A stretch of 60,714 nucleotides of DNA from Planctomycetia bacterium (lineage in GTDB: Bacteria; Planctomycetota; Planctomycetia; Pirellulales; UBA1268), in NCBI GenBank assembly GCA_021414115.1, contig JAIOPD010000089.1:1-60714 (forward strand), read 5' to 3'. The notes below the pieces were generated by a model. It saw only the letters and a list, made by a program, of their open reading frames with translations, ran no database searches and was not told the DNA's origin. Shown here one piece after another: positions 16,938-25,598 of this stretch. The stretch's first letter is position 1; the number at the start of each line of letters is the position of its first letter. The translations under genes were made by a program, and so were the position numbers.

Positions 16938-18203
16938 ATGAATCGGAAACCACGCACGACGCCTGGCCCCGTACCGGCCCGTCCGGCTCGGCTCAGCGTG
17001 GCCGTGCTGGTCGATTTGTCGGAGACGTTTTTTCGCGAGATCGTGGCCGGTGCCGCGCAGTACGCCCGCGAGGCGGGCGACTGGCAGTTGTACGCCGGCC
17101 AGCAATCAGTCGACCGGCTGCCCGCCTTGCACGATTGGCACGGCGACGGAATCATCGCCTGCCTCAACGAGGAGCGAATCGCACGGGCCGTCGTGGAAAA
17201 GGGTCTGCCGTCCGTGGCCGTGGGGAGTCCGGGCAATCGCGAACCGGGCTCCTCGATTCCGCACGTCGACACCGACAACAAACTCGTCGCTAAATTGGCG
17301 TTTGACCACCTGCGGGAGCGCGGCCTGACCCGCTTCGGCTACTACGGCGTGCCGTCGTCGACCACGACCCGGTGGTCCGACATCCGGGGCGATGCCTTCG
17401 AGGCCCGTGTGACGGCCGCCGGCTATGAATGTGGTCGTCTCACGGCGGTCGATCCAGACGTGAGAACGGAGGCGTCGCGGGCCGAATTGTGTCAGTGGCT
17501 CACGGAACTCCCCAAGCCCGTGGGCATCATGGCCTGCAGCGACTTTCACGCCCGGCACGTACTGGAGGCCTGTCGGTCGCTGGGCCTTCGGGTTCCGCAC
17601 GACGTGGCTGTCATCGGCGTCGACGACGACGAACTGGAGTGCGAACTGGCGATGCCTCCACTCACGAGCATCGCACAGTCGGCCCGACGGATCGGCCACG
17701 AGGCTGCCCGCCTGCTCGACAGGCTGATGCGACCGCAGCATTTCACGGACGGTGGTCAGGAGGCCACCGTGCCGGAAGACACGGCCATTCCGCCCGCGGG
17801 CATCGTCGCCCGGGCATCGACCGAGACATTCGCCGTGGCCGATCAGGTGATCGCCCGCGTGATCGAGGCCGTGCGGGATCGCGCCTGCAAGGGGTTGACG
17901 ATCGCCGACCTCGTGAGCGTGGCCGGAATGCCCCGCTGGAAGCTTGAAAAGCGGTTCAAGGAGATCGTCGGTCATTCGATCCACGAAGACATGGTCCGCG
18001 TGCGGCTCGCGGAGACCCAGCGATTGATTCGCACGACCGATCTGCCGTTGAAGGTGGTGTCGATCAGGAGCGGCTTCCACTCGGTGGCCTACATGACCAC
18101 CATTTTTCGCCGCAGTTTCGGGATCACGCCGGCCCTCTATCGCCGCCTGGAGCAGGGGAGCGTGGTCCGGTCGCCGAATGCCGAAGACGAGCCGGCCGGC
18201 TGA
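16938..18203 (+). CDS. XylR-type transcriptional regulator (LacI-like sensor plus AraC HTH)
   Basis: Starting at the ATG at 16938 the protein has 421 aa. Residues 20-300 form a periplasmic-binding-protein-like sensor: LSVAVLVDLSETFFREIVAGAAQYA at the start, then VDTDNKLVAKLAFDHLRERG and DVAVIGVDDDELECELAMPPLTSI, typical of LacI and XylR sensors. The last 100 residues are an AraC DNA-binding module ending in FRRSFGITPALYRR. This arrangement is that of E. coli XylR, where sugar binding activates transcription. It is divergent from the amino-sugar run starting with the nagB-like gene and 55 bp upstream of a sugar isomerase gene, so it probably controls one or both. Xylose itself is not implied. 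Confidence 0.88.
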   Translation: MNRKPRTTPGPVPARPARLSVAVLVDLSETFFREIVAGAAQYAREAGDWQLYAGQQSVDRLPALHDWHGDGIIACLNEERIARAVVEKGLPSVAVGSPGNREPGSSIPHVDTDNKLVAKLAFDHLRERGLTRFGYYGVPSSTTTRWSDIRGDAFEARVTAAGYECGRLTAVDPDVRTEASRAELCQWLTELPKPVGIMACSDFHARHVLEACRSLGLRVPHDVAVIGVDDDELECELAMPPLTSIAQSARRIGHEAARLLDRLMRPQHFTDGGQEATVPEDTAIPPAGIVARASTETFAVADQVIARVIEAVRDRACKGLTIADLVSVAGMPRWKLEKRFKEIVGHSIHEDMVRVRLAETQRLIRTTDLPLKVVSIRSGFHSVAYMTTIFRRSFGITPALYRRLEQGSVVRSPNAEDEPAG

Positions 18204-18257
18204 TGCGGCGCCATCTCACCCCGTTTCCACACGTCTTGCACCCCGCGGAGATTTTTC

Positions 18258-19280
18258 ATGGCACAGGTTCCGAGCGTTCTCCTTTCAGCACTGGCGGATG
18301 AGGCGACGTTTACGCCCAACGCGGTGGAGCAGTTCACCGCGATGGCGGCGCTCGGGCTCGAGTATTACAGCCTCCGGTTCATCGACGTCGGCAAGGGCGT
18401 CAAGAACGCCATGCTGCTGACCAAGCCCGAGATCGACGCGATCAAGCGGCTGCACGCGGTGTATGGCCTCAAGGTCGCCTCGATCGCATCGCCGATCGGC
18501 AAGGTCAAGCTTGCCGACATCGAAGACGGCACGAAGAACCGCTATGTGCCCTTCAAAAGCTATCTGGCCAAGGATGTCCGCCGGGCCTGCGATCTGGCCC
18601 ATACCTTCGACACCCGCCTGATCCGCGGCTTCTCCTTCTATCCGCCGCGCGACGCCGACCCCGCCCTCTTTATGGAAGAAGCCTGCGACCGGCTCGGGCG
18701 GATCGCCGAGGTCTGCGACCGTGAGGGGCTCACGTTTGGCCTCGAGGTGGAGCCGAATCTCGTCGGGCAGACGGGCATGCTGCTGGCGGAGATTCATCGC
18801 CTGGTGAATTCCCCCGCGCTCGTGCTCGTGTTCGATGCCGCCAATCTGGTGGCCCAGGGATTCTCCGGCGCGAGCCTGGTTCGGGAATGGGAGGCGATGA
18901 AGCCGGGGCTGGGCTGGGTGCACATCAAGGACTACCGAAAGGTGAGCGCGGCCATGAAGGGGCGGCATGTCGACGAGGCGAGCCTCGCCAACTTCGTGCC
19001 GGTCGATCGCGGCTCGGCCAACCATGCGAGGATTCTCGCCGATCTGCGAACGATGCTGCCGGCGCTCACGAAGCGGCTCGCCCGCCGCGGCGTGCCGGGC
19101 GTGTTTCTCGACCTCGAGCCGCATGTGCGGGGCGGCGGCCAGTTTGGCGGCACGAGCGGTCCCGACGGCATGGGCATCGCATTGCGAAGCCTCTGCACGA
19201 TGCTCGATCGGGTAAAGATCGGCTACCACCTCCGCGACTTCGACGATCTGCTGGCGGCCAGAGGCCTGGCAAAGTCCTGA
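18258..19280 (+). CDS. Sugar phosphate isomerase/epimerase (xylose-isomerase-like TIM barrel)
   Basis: The 340-aa protein is an AP-endonuclease-2/xylose-isomerase-like TIM barrel. GCGGAG precedes the ATG. Metal-binding positions expected for the fold are visible: a Glu in GLEVEPN near residue 164, an Asp in LVFDAANL, a His in GWVHIKDY, and a late acidic residue in FLDLEPH. Such proteins isomerise or epimerise keto-sugars, inosose or related compounds, and planctomycetes carry many with unknown substrates. It follows the XylR-type regulator by 54 bases in the same direction, suggesting that the regulator and enzyme handle the same sugar. No signal peptide, so cytoplasmic. Confidence 0.85.
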   Translation: MAQVPSVLLSALADEATFTPNAVEQFTAMAALGLEYYSLRFIDVGKGVKNAMLLTKPEIDAIKRLHAVYGLKVASIASPIGKVKLADIEDGTKNRYVPFKSYLAKDVRRACDLAHTFDTRLIRGFSFYPPRDADPALFMEEACDRLGRIAEVCDREGLTFGLEVEPNLVGQTGMLLAEIHRLVNSPALVLVFDAANLVAQGFSGASLVREWEAMKPGLGWVHIKDYRKVSAAMKGRHVDEASLANFVPVDRGSANHARILADLRTMLPALTKRLARRGVPGVFLDLEPHVRGGGQFGGTSGPDGMGIALRSLCTMLDRVKIGYHLRDFDDLLAARGLAKS

Positions 19281-19386
19281 GGCATGCGGCGATGCCGGCC
19301 CTGCGAAGCGTTTCTTCCGACGGAGTTCCTTGATAGGATCAGAGAGCGTGATCTCACCCATGCGATTTCCCGCGAGGACACGACCG

Positions 19387-19605
19387 ATGACAACGCTCCT
19401 TGAACAAGCGATCGATCAACTGCGGAAGTGCAGCCCCGCCGAGCAAGATACGATCGCAGCCTTGATTCTCGAAGAAATCGCGGACGACACCCGCTGGGAG
19501 GAGGCATTCGCCGCCTCGCAGCCCGAGATCAAGCAGCTGGCCGAAAAGGTTCGGGCCAAGATTCGCTCTGGCCAAGCCCGCGATATGCGGATCGAAGACC
19601 TGTGA
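19387..19605 (+). CDS. Antitoxin-like small protein of a type II toxin-antitoxin pair
   Basis: The ATG at 19387, with GAGGA about nine bases upstream, gives 72 aa. The sequence (AIDQLRKCSPAEQDTIAALI, LEEIADDTRWEEAFA, then a Lys/Arg-rich helix and a final DMRIEDL) matches my memory of the antitoxin partner of RelE/ParE-like toxins ending in WFWIGSHADYD. That toxin tail is present directly downstream, but the rest of the toxin is gone. The antitoxin is therefore an orphan, perhaps kept as an autoregulator or protective antitoxin. Family-level recognition only. Confidence 0.65.
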   Translation: MTTLLEQAIDQLRKCSPAEQDTIAALILEEIADDTRWEEAFAASQPEIKQLAEKVRAKIRSGQARDMRIEDL

Positions 19606-19726
19606 AGTCAAGTTTCGTGTTCAGGAAGAAAGGTTCGACCGGGGTGTGGTCGACGATGACACGATCACGTGGTTTTGGATCGGATCGCACGCCGACTACG
19701 ACACGCTTGTGAAGTCGCTGCAATAG
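19602..19726 (+). pseudogene. Internally deleted RelE/ParE-type toxin remnant
   Basis: A GTG at 19602 overlaps the antitoxin stop by four bases (GTGA), the usual toxin start position, and reads KSSFV, a typical toxin opening, before going off frame. In the frame from 19607, the sequence ends in DDDTITWFWIGSHADYDTLV plus four residues and a TAG at 19724-19726, the characteristic C-terminus of this toxin family. Only about 40 codons remain of an expected 85-90, so an internal deletion with frameshift has removed the core. Its tail overlaps, antisense, the last codons of the PEP-CTERM gene. Confidence 0.65.
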
Positions 19727-22700
19727 ACGGCGGTGCGACGCCGCTTGCAGAACGACCAGCCGGCCAGGGCGATGCCGATGCCCGCCAGGGCCATCGTGCC
19801 CGGCTCGGGCACGATGATGAACTGCATCGCATAACCGTTGCTGACGGTGTTGCCAGAGAAGTTGGCCGTAGCCACCTGCACCGTGGAGCGGGTCACCTGC
19901 GACGGGTCGAGAGTGACATAACTGTTTCCATTGAACGTGAATGCTCCACTGCCAGAGCCCTGCACGAAGTACTGGTACGTCGCACCACCGATCAGCGATT
20001 CAAAGTCCGACTGCTTGTCGGTGAACAGACCGCCCACGTAGGTCTCGCTCCCTGCAGCTGTGGCGAAGTAGATATTGAAGACGTTCGCCGTGGTGGCCGA
20101 TCCAACGAGCGGCGTCGAGAGGTTCGTGAGCCGGAGGACATCGTTGCCGCTGGCCGTGCCGCTCGACCATGTCGGAGAGCCGGTCTGCATGAACTCGAAG
20201 GCGAAGTCGACGCCGCCCGTGAGGTCAACCGCGGGAGCCGTGAGGATTCCCGGGCTGTTGCCCGGCGAAATGAGACCGGCTCCGGTGATCGCGGCCACGC
20301 TGCCGCTCCCACCGAGCGTGGCACCGGATGCCACGGCCACACCCGAGGAGGAGAGAATGTTGCCGTCGACGACGAGCGAGCCACCGCTGACCGTCGTCGC
20401 ACCGGTGTAGCCACTCGAGCCGGTGAACGTGAGGGCACCGGCACCAGACTGGATGACCCCGCCCGTACCAGTGATCGCGCCGGCATAGGTCAGGGCGTCA
20501 GATCGCTTGAACTCGAGCGCGGCGCTGTTCGCCACGTTGCCGACGAGCGAACCGGTGGTGCCGTTGTTGCCGATCTGCAGTTTGCCGCCGGAGATCGTCA
20601 CGCCGGCCCCATAGACGTTCGCACCCGTGAGCGTCAGCGTCGACGGTCCGGTCTTCGTCAGCGATCCCAGGCTTCCTGTGCCGGAGACCGAGGAGGCGAT
20701 GACAAGATTATTGCTCGTGCCGCTCACGTTGAGCGCGCCGGTGTTTTCAATGTCGTCCGCGCTGAACTGGCTGAGATCGACCAGGTTGAGCGTGGCTTGA
20801 TTGACGAAGTGGGCTCCGCTGCCCACCGGCCCGGTGACGGTCGCCGTGCCGGACGTCACCGTCACCGCCGCATCGACGGGGCCGGAGAGGGTGGCCCGGC
20901 CACCGTTGACGACCACGGCCGAGTTGTCGGCCGACGAGCCACTGATGGTCACAACGCCGCCATTCACATTGACCTGCGAGCTTGCGGCCAGCGGGCCAGA
21001 GAGCGTGGCGGACCCCGAAGTGGACGTGGTGAGGGTGCCGAACAGCGTGCTCACAAGCGACGCCGAGCCGTTTGTGACGTTGATGTTGGACGACCCGGAA
21101 ACCGCGCCAGAGAAGGTTGCCAGGCCGCCGCCGGTCACGTTCACCGCAGAGCCGACATACTGATCGGAAAATGTGCCGTTGCCGCCGGCGACCACGTCGT
21201 AGTTGCCCAGGATCGAGGCGATTCCACCAACCTGGGTGGTGCCGCTGACCGTTGTTGGGCCGTTGATCGTGGTCGTCGATGTCGGGTTTTGGTTGAGGAC
21301 CGTGCCGGACGTCACGACAAGCCGATTGCCGAGCGACAGGCCGTTCACGTCGAGTGTCGATCCGTTCGAAAGCGTGATCGCGCCCGTGCCGAGGGGCGTG
21401 GTGCCAGAGATGAGGTTCACACGGCCGCCGGTAATCGACACGGCACCTGAGAACGAATTGCTGTTGTTGTTGACGTCCAAGGTGCCGGCGCCCGACTTCG
21501 TCAGGCTGCTGGAGCCGCTCAACGTCGAATGGAGTGAGAAACTTGCCCCGGATGCCACGGCGACTTCAAGGGCGGAGCCGAGCGTGAGCGCCGGGTGCAG
21601 CACGTTCACGTTGCCGCCGACAGACGCAGTGCCGCTGAGCACGTTGATCAGGGCGAGGCCGGACGTGCTGCTCATGGTCAGCGTACCCGCGGCGGTGGGC
21701 AGATAGCCGCCGGCGCCGGTGATGTCGATGCGGGAGAGCGAGCCGCTATGCGAGCCGATGTCGAGCGTGCCGACATTGCCGGCACTGCCGAGCGTGACCT
21801 GGGATCCGACCGCGAGGGCGTTGGGCGTGCCGAAGGCGAGCGTGCCCGCGGAAACAGTCGTGGCGCCGGTGTAGGTGTTGGCTGCACCGAGCGTGAGCTT
21901 GGCCGTGCCGAGTTTGATGAGCGAACCGGTTCCCGACACCGTGCCGCTGTAGGTGAGGTCGTCCGAACGAAAGAACGCGAGCGCCGCGTTATTCACGACG
22001 GGACTCGCGGTGGCCAGCGAACCGGTCGTGCCGTTGTTGCCGATCTGAAGCGTGCCGGCGGAGATCGTCGTCGTGCCGGTGTAGGTGTTGGCGGCCGTGA
22101 GCGCCAGCACGCCGCTCCCGGTCTTCGTCAGGCCGCCGCTACCGGAGGCGTTGTTAATGACGCCGGACATGATCGCGTCGACATCCGATTGTCCGTTGTT
22201 GACCTTGATCGTTCGTGCAGCGGAAATGCTGGACAAATTAAGCGGGTTTTGAAAGTCGATTGCGTGCGTGGCGTCGTTCGCTCCGAGAACGAGGATGGCG
22301 CCAGCAGCGTTTACAAAACCGGACTGTCCCCATCCCAGGGTACCGGACACCCCACCAAGATTCACGGCCTGACCGGCCGCATACGCGGCGAATCCGCCGC
22401 CATACTGCAAGTTGACTTGGCTCGTGCCACCGCCGTAGTTCCTCGCGAAAGTTCCGGTGGTGAGGCCAACGACGCCGTCGTTTTGGCCGCCCACAATGCC
22501 CAACTGGAGGTTACTCAGGCCGCCGCTCACACCGATACCGCCGGGCAGTGCATTAGCCGAATTGAGCAGCAGAACGCCAGCACTCACGGCTGTGACGCCC
22601 GTATACGAGTTGCTTCCGGAGAGTGTGACAGTGTTGTCGCTGGCTTTGTTCAATGCGCCGGAGCCAGCAATGGCCCCCGACAACGTAAAATTGTTCACGC

Positions 22701-23793
22701 CACCCAACACGCCGGCCCCTCCAGCAATTGGGTTCGCGATGGTCATATTTGCATTCGTCTGAAACGTGCCACTTGTCAGCGTGACTGTTCCGCTGCCGAG
22801 AGCAGAGCCGTTGCGAATTTCAAGGACACCGCCATTTAACGTGATGCTTGACCTTGAAAATCCTGCCGCGGCCGCGTCGGTGATCACAAGTGTGCCCGCA
22901 CCCTGTTTGGTGAACGTTCCCGCACTGGCTATTCCAGGCTGATTGTCGAGCGATCTGAGCGTGAGCGTGCTCGCTCCGATGCTAATGCCAAGATTGCCGT
23001 TACCCAGCAGCGTCGTCCCGGTAAACGCGATCGACTTTGAGGTCACAAAGGTTGATACGCCTCCGCTACTGTCGACCAGCAGGGGGTTTGTGAACTCGTC
23101 CGGACCGCCTGACGCATCGAGGGTAGCCCTCAACCCTAATCTCAAAGTGCCATTGCCTCCAAAGGCACTTGAGCTCGAGAGAATCAACGAGCTGTTGGTG
23201 TTCAAGAATGTCGTGCCGGATGCCAAGAAAGTGTTGGTGCCGGACAGAACCAACCTCGAACCCGAACCGCTGATGGTTAGCCCGAAGCCGGAAAGGTTAC
23301 CGCCGAGAACAAGAGTCGAGCCGCTCGAACCAGTTATTGTTTTCGCACTGGGGCCCAAGTTCATGCCAAAACCGATCGTGTTCGTGCCGCTCGTGATGTT
23401 GTTCGTGATGTTGCCGTCAAGCGTGAGTGCGTTTCCACTCAGGGTGAATCCGCTTGAGTTGAACGTGATGCTGGTTGCCGTCCCGCTCGTCAGGTCGTTC
23501 GTATTCGATAGACCGTTAACGCCGGTGAACACATACGCCCTCGTTCCGCTGTTCACAGGCGCCGTGCCGAGCCAGTTGGCTGCTGTGCTCCAGTTGGTGT
23601 TCGCTCCGGTGCCGGTCCAGGTGATCTGAGCGGCAGCCTCACGAGGGGCCGTCGCACCGAGAACGGCGGCGGCGAACAGGCAGCAGACCCAATACGGGCA
23701 CCGACAGCGCTGCAGCCAGGTCACTTGACGTGATCCGTTATGAGCACTGGGTTGGCTGAGTGGCTGCATGATTGCCCTCGCGATCAACTTCAA
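19696..23793 (-). CDS. Autotransporter-associated beta-strand-repeat protein with PEP-CTERM anchor
   Basis: The 1365-aa exported protein has an N-terminal signal (WVCCLFAAAVLGATAPREAAA) and a mature start typical of the family (ITWTGTGANTNWSTAANW). Most of the chain consists of autotransporter-associated beta-strand repeats with cores such as GSGVLALTAANTYTGTTTIS and GTLQIGNNGTTGSL, predicting a long right-handed beta-helix. The C-terminus carries a PEP-CTERM signal: VPEPGTMALAGIGIALAGW, a membrane helix, and the Arg-rich KRRR. PEP-CTERM proteins are sorted and cleaved by an exosortase, which is not in this window. The last 11 codons run past the Arg cluster into the toxin scar. An alternative Met start lies at 23769. 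A surface or matrix role is inferred. Confidence 0.88.
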   Translation of the reverse strand: MKLIARAIMQPLSQPSAHNGSRQVTWLQRCRCPYWVCCLFAAAVLGATAPREAAAQITWTGTGANTNWSTAANWLGTAPVNSGTRAYVFTGVNGLSNTNDLTSGTATSITFNSSGFTLSGNALTLDGNITNNITSGTNTIGFGMNLGPSAKTITGSSGSTLVLGGNLSGFGLTISGSGSRLVLSGTNTFLASGTTFLNTNSSLILSSSSAFGGNGTLRLGLRATLDASGGPDEFTNPLLVDSSGGVSTFVTSKSIAFTGTTLLGNGNLGISIGASTLTLRSLDNQPGIASAGTFTKQGAGTLVITDAAAAGFSRSSITLNGGVLEIRNGSALGSGTVTLTSGTFQTNANMTIANPIAGGAGVLGGVNNFTLSGAIAGSGALNKASDNTVTLSGSNSYTGVTAVSAGVLLLNSANALPGGIGVSGGLSNLQLGIVGGQNDGVVGLTTGTFARNYGGGTSQVNLQYGGGFAAYAAGQAVNLGGVSGTLGWGQSGFVNAAGAILVLGANDATHAIDFQNPLNLSSISAARTIKVNNGQSDVDAIMSGVINNASGSGGLTKTGSGVLALTAANTYTGTTTISAGTLQIGNNGTTGSLATASPVVNNAALAFFRSDDLTYSGTVSGTGSLIKLGTAKLTLGAANTYTGATTVSAGTLAFGTPNALAVGSQVTLGSAGNVGTLDIGSHSGSLSRIDITGAGGYLPTAAGTLTMSSTSGLALINVLSGTASVGGNVNVLHPALTLGSALEVAVASGASFSLHSTLSGSSSLTKSGAGTLDVNNNSNSFSGAVSITGGRVNLISGTTPLGTGAITLSNGSTLDVNGLSLGNRLVVTSGTVLNQNPTSTTTINGPTTVSGTTQVGGIASILGNYDVVAGGNGTFSDQYVGSAVNVTGGGLATFSGAVSGSSNINVTNGSASLVSTLFGTLTTSTSGSATLSGPLAASSQVNVNGGVVTISGSSADNSAVVVNGGRATLSGPVDAAVTVTSGTATVTGPVGSGAHFVNQATLNLVDLSQFSADDIENTGALNVSGTSNNLVIASSVSGTGSLGSLTKTGPSTLTLTGANVYGAGVTISGGKLQIGNNGTTGSLVGNVANSAALEFKRSDALTYAGAITGTGGVIQSGAGALTFTGSSGYTGATTVSGGSLVVDGNILSSSGVAVASGATLGGSGSVAAITGAGLISPGNSPGILTAPAVDLTGGVDFAFEFMQTGSPTWSSGTASGNDVLRLTNLSTPLVGSATTANVFNIYFATAAGSETYVGGLFTDKQSDFESLIGGATYQYFVQGSGSGAFTFNGNSYVTLDPSQVTRSTVQVATANFSGNTVSNGYAMQFIIVPEPGTMALAGIGIALAGWSFCKRRRTAVYCSDFTSVS

Positions 23794-24125
23794 AATGTGG
23801 GGTTAGACCGATGTCCCTCCGCCAGAACCAATTCTAATGCTGACTGCGCAATCTGGATACGCTTGGGCGGGCATTCAGTTCAAGTTTTTGGAGTCGCCAG
23901 ATAATGCTTGAATTCTGATGAAAACTTCGCTTTTTGGATAAAAAGTGAAAGCGCGGCGTGGACTGCTGAAAGATTTTCCAGGCTCCACGACGGTGCCAGC
24001 ATGCCCGGAGATAGATGGGGGCGATATTGGACGGGCTTGACTGCTGTTCAACCGCAGTCTGCAAACCCGCCGCCCAGGGTCGATGATCGCCGCTTCGTGC
24101 GGCGGCAGACTTGTTCCACGCTCTG
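23794..24125. other. Intergenic region upstream of the PEP-CTERM gene
   Basis: This 332-bp stretch is AT-richer than its surroundings near 23880-23960. I see no convincing gene; the short ORFs crossing it have no family features. It contains TAAAAAGTGAAA at 23939-23950 on the plus strand, a near copy of the recurring A-rich word, but pointing away from the leftward PEP-CTERM gene. The promoter of that gene should lie here. Confidence 0.5.
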
Positions 24126-25454
24126 CTACGGAAGCTTCTTGATGCGGATGTTGCGAAAGGCCACGGAGTCGCTGTGACCGCAGAAGCCAAAAAACCCGCT
24201 CGGGCGATCCTTTCCCGGATGCGGTTTATCGTCCATGAACTCCGTCACGGGCGCGACGTCGGCGTCGAGTACGGTGAAGCCGTTGACTTCCACGGTGATC
24301 GTCGAGCCCTTCACCGTGACGAGCTGGTGGTTCCACTCGCCGATCGGCCGCTGGTAGCCGCCCACTGCTCCCACCATGCCGTAGACCGAGCCGTGCACCT
24401 GCCGCGGGTCGATGCCTTCGTAGCCGTCGTCGAGAATCTGCACTTCAGTCATCCCGAAGCAGGCGGCATTGACGCCGCCGCCCGGATAGCGAATCGCCAG
24501 GCCGTTGTTGCCCTTCGGCGGCATCAGAAACTCGAGCGACACCTGGAAGTTGGCGTATTCCTCGATCGTGTAGATGTTGCCGCTCCCCTTGGGCTTGCAG
24601 CGGATGGCGCCATCGACCACCTCGTAGGCGTCCACCGGGCCCTGCCAGCCGGTGAAATCGCGGCCGTTGAACACGGGCTCGAAGCCCATGCCCTCGTGCT
24701 TGGTCAGCAGCGCATTCGCCTCGACACTGCCGATTTCGCGAATGAAAAGGTTGCGCCAGCGAATCTCGCCGCCGTGCGTCTGGAGCAGGATGCGGCCCTG
24801 CTTGGGCAGTGGCACGGCCGGATTCCAGTAGTTCTTGAGGCGGGCGTGATCGACGACGAGCCTGTCGTTGAGATAGACGGTGGTCCGCTCGCCCACCTGG
24901 ATGATCCGAAACGAGTTCCATTCGCCGAAGGGCTTGTCGGCCCTCACGAGCGGATCCCTGCCGGGCCAGTCGCCGTTGTTGAACAGGCCGCCGCTGCCCG
25001 TGAGGCCGCCAGGGCGCCCGTCGGGATCCTTGCCCGCATCCTCGATCTGCACCTGCGGCGTGTTTCTGATGTAGATGCCGCTGTCGGTCTCGGGCGGAAC
25101 CTTGAATTCGACGAGCAGTTCGCAGTCGCCATACTCCCGGTCGGTGGCGAGATACGCGCCGTGTCCGTCGTTGACGAGTTCGCCATCCTTCACGGACCAA
25201 TGCTGCCGGGCGTCGGCCGTCCAGGCGGCAAATGCCCGCTGCCGCTCTTCGTCCGAAAGCTTTTCCACCTCCGACGGCTTGCCACCCTCGGAGTGGATGG
25301 CCCAGCCGCGCCAGCCGGCGAGGTCTTTGCCATTGAACAAGGGCGTGAATCCGGGCGGTGGCTCGGCAACCGCGGCCCCAGCCATGGAGAGCCACACAGC
25401 CAGAATCGGAGCGAGCCCGTGAAAACGCTGTCGGTTCGGATGTCGAGTGATCAT
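24126..25454 (-). CDS. Double 3-keto-disaccharide hydrolase (DUF1080) domain protein
   Basis: I take the ATG at 25454 (442 aa), which gives a proper signal peptide (FHGLAPILAVWLSMAGAAVA). Two DUF1080 domains follow, each opening with the family signature: FTPLFNGKDLAGWRGW near residue 37 and FEPVFNGRDFTGWQGP near residue 245. The first domain has SGIYIRNTPQVQIEDAG; the second has NNGLAIRYPGGG and GMTEVQILDDGYEGID. This fold is now linked to hydrolysis of 3-keto-glycosides, and planctomycetes have many copies. Both domains retain the sugar-binding-like loops, so either may be active. The product would act outside the cytoplasm. It is divergent from the esterase-like gene with a 144-bp gap. Confidence 0.88.
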   Translation of the reverse strand: MITRHPNRQRFHGLAPILAVWLSMAGAAVAEPPPGFTPLFNGKDLAGWRGWAIHSEGGKPSEVEKLSDEERQRAFAAWTADARQHWSVKDGELVNDGHGAYLATDREYGDCELLVEFKVPPETDSGIYIRNTPQVQIEDAGKDPDGRPGGLTGSGGLFNNGDWPGRDPLVRADKPFGEWNSFRIIQVGERTTVYLNDRLVVDHARLKNYWNPAVPLPKQGRILLQTHGGEIRWRNLFIREIGSVEANALLTKHEGMGFEPVFNGRDFTGWQGPVDAYEVVDGAIRCKPKGSGNIYTIEEYANFQVSLEFLMPPKGNNGLAIRYPGGGVNAACFGMTEVQILDDGYEGIDPRQVHGSVYGMVGAVGGYQRPIGEWNHQLVTVKGSTITVEVNGFTVLDADVAPVTEFMDDKPHPGKDRPSGFFGFCGHSDSVAFRNIRIKKLP

Positions 25455-25598
25455 GGTGCCTATATAGCAGGCGTTCGCGGCGATGCACGATGCGATTGAA
25501 AAAATGAAACGGAGCGTTGCGGGATGGAAAAACGGACAAGTGAGTGGTGGAATGGACCGGGCATCCGACGGGCCGGCCGATGCCGTAGACTCGGCTCC

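Noticed and set aside
19669-21450. 593-residue rightward frame opposite the PEP-CTERM gene
   Set aside because: It mirrors the repeat-rich minus-strand gene and contains only low-complexity Arg/Gly/Ala sequence.
20540-22100. Regularly repeated DNA words in the PEP-CTERM gene, superficially CRISPR-like
   Set aside because: The repeats are coding, differ in length and spacing and match the beta-strand protein repeats.
23834-24190. 118-residue leftward frame in the gap upstream of the PEP-CTERM gene
   Set aside because: No family similarity, Arg/Ser-rich shadow composition, and it overlaps the end of the DUF1080 gene.
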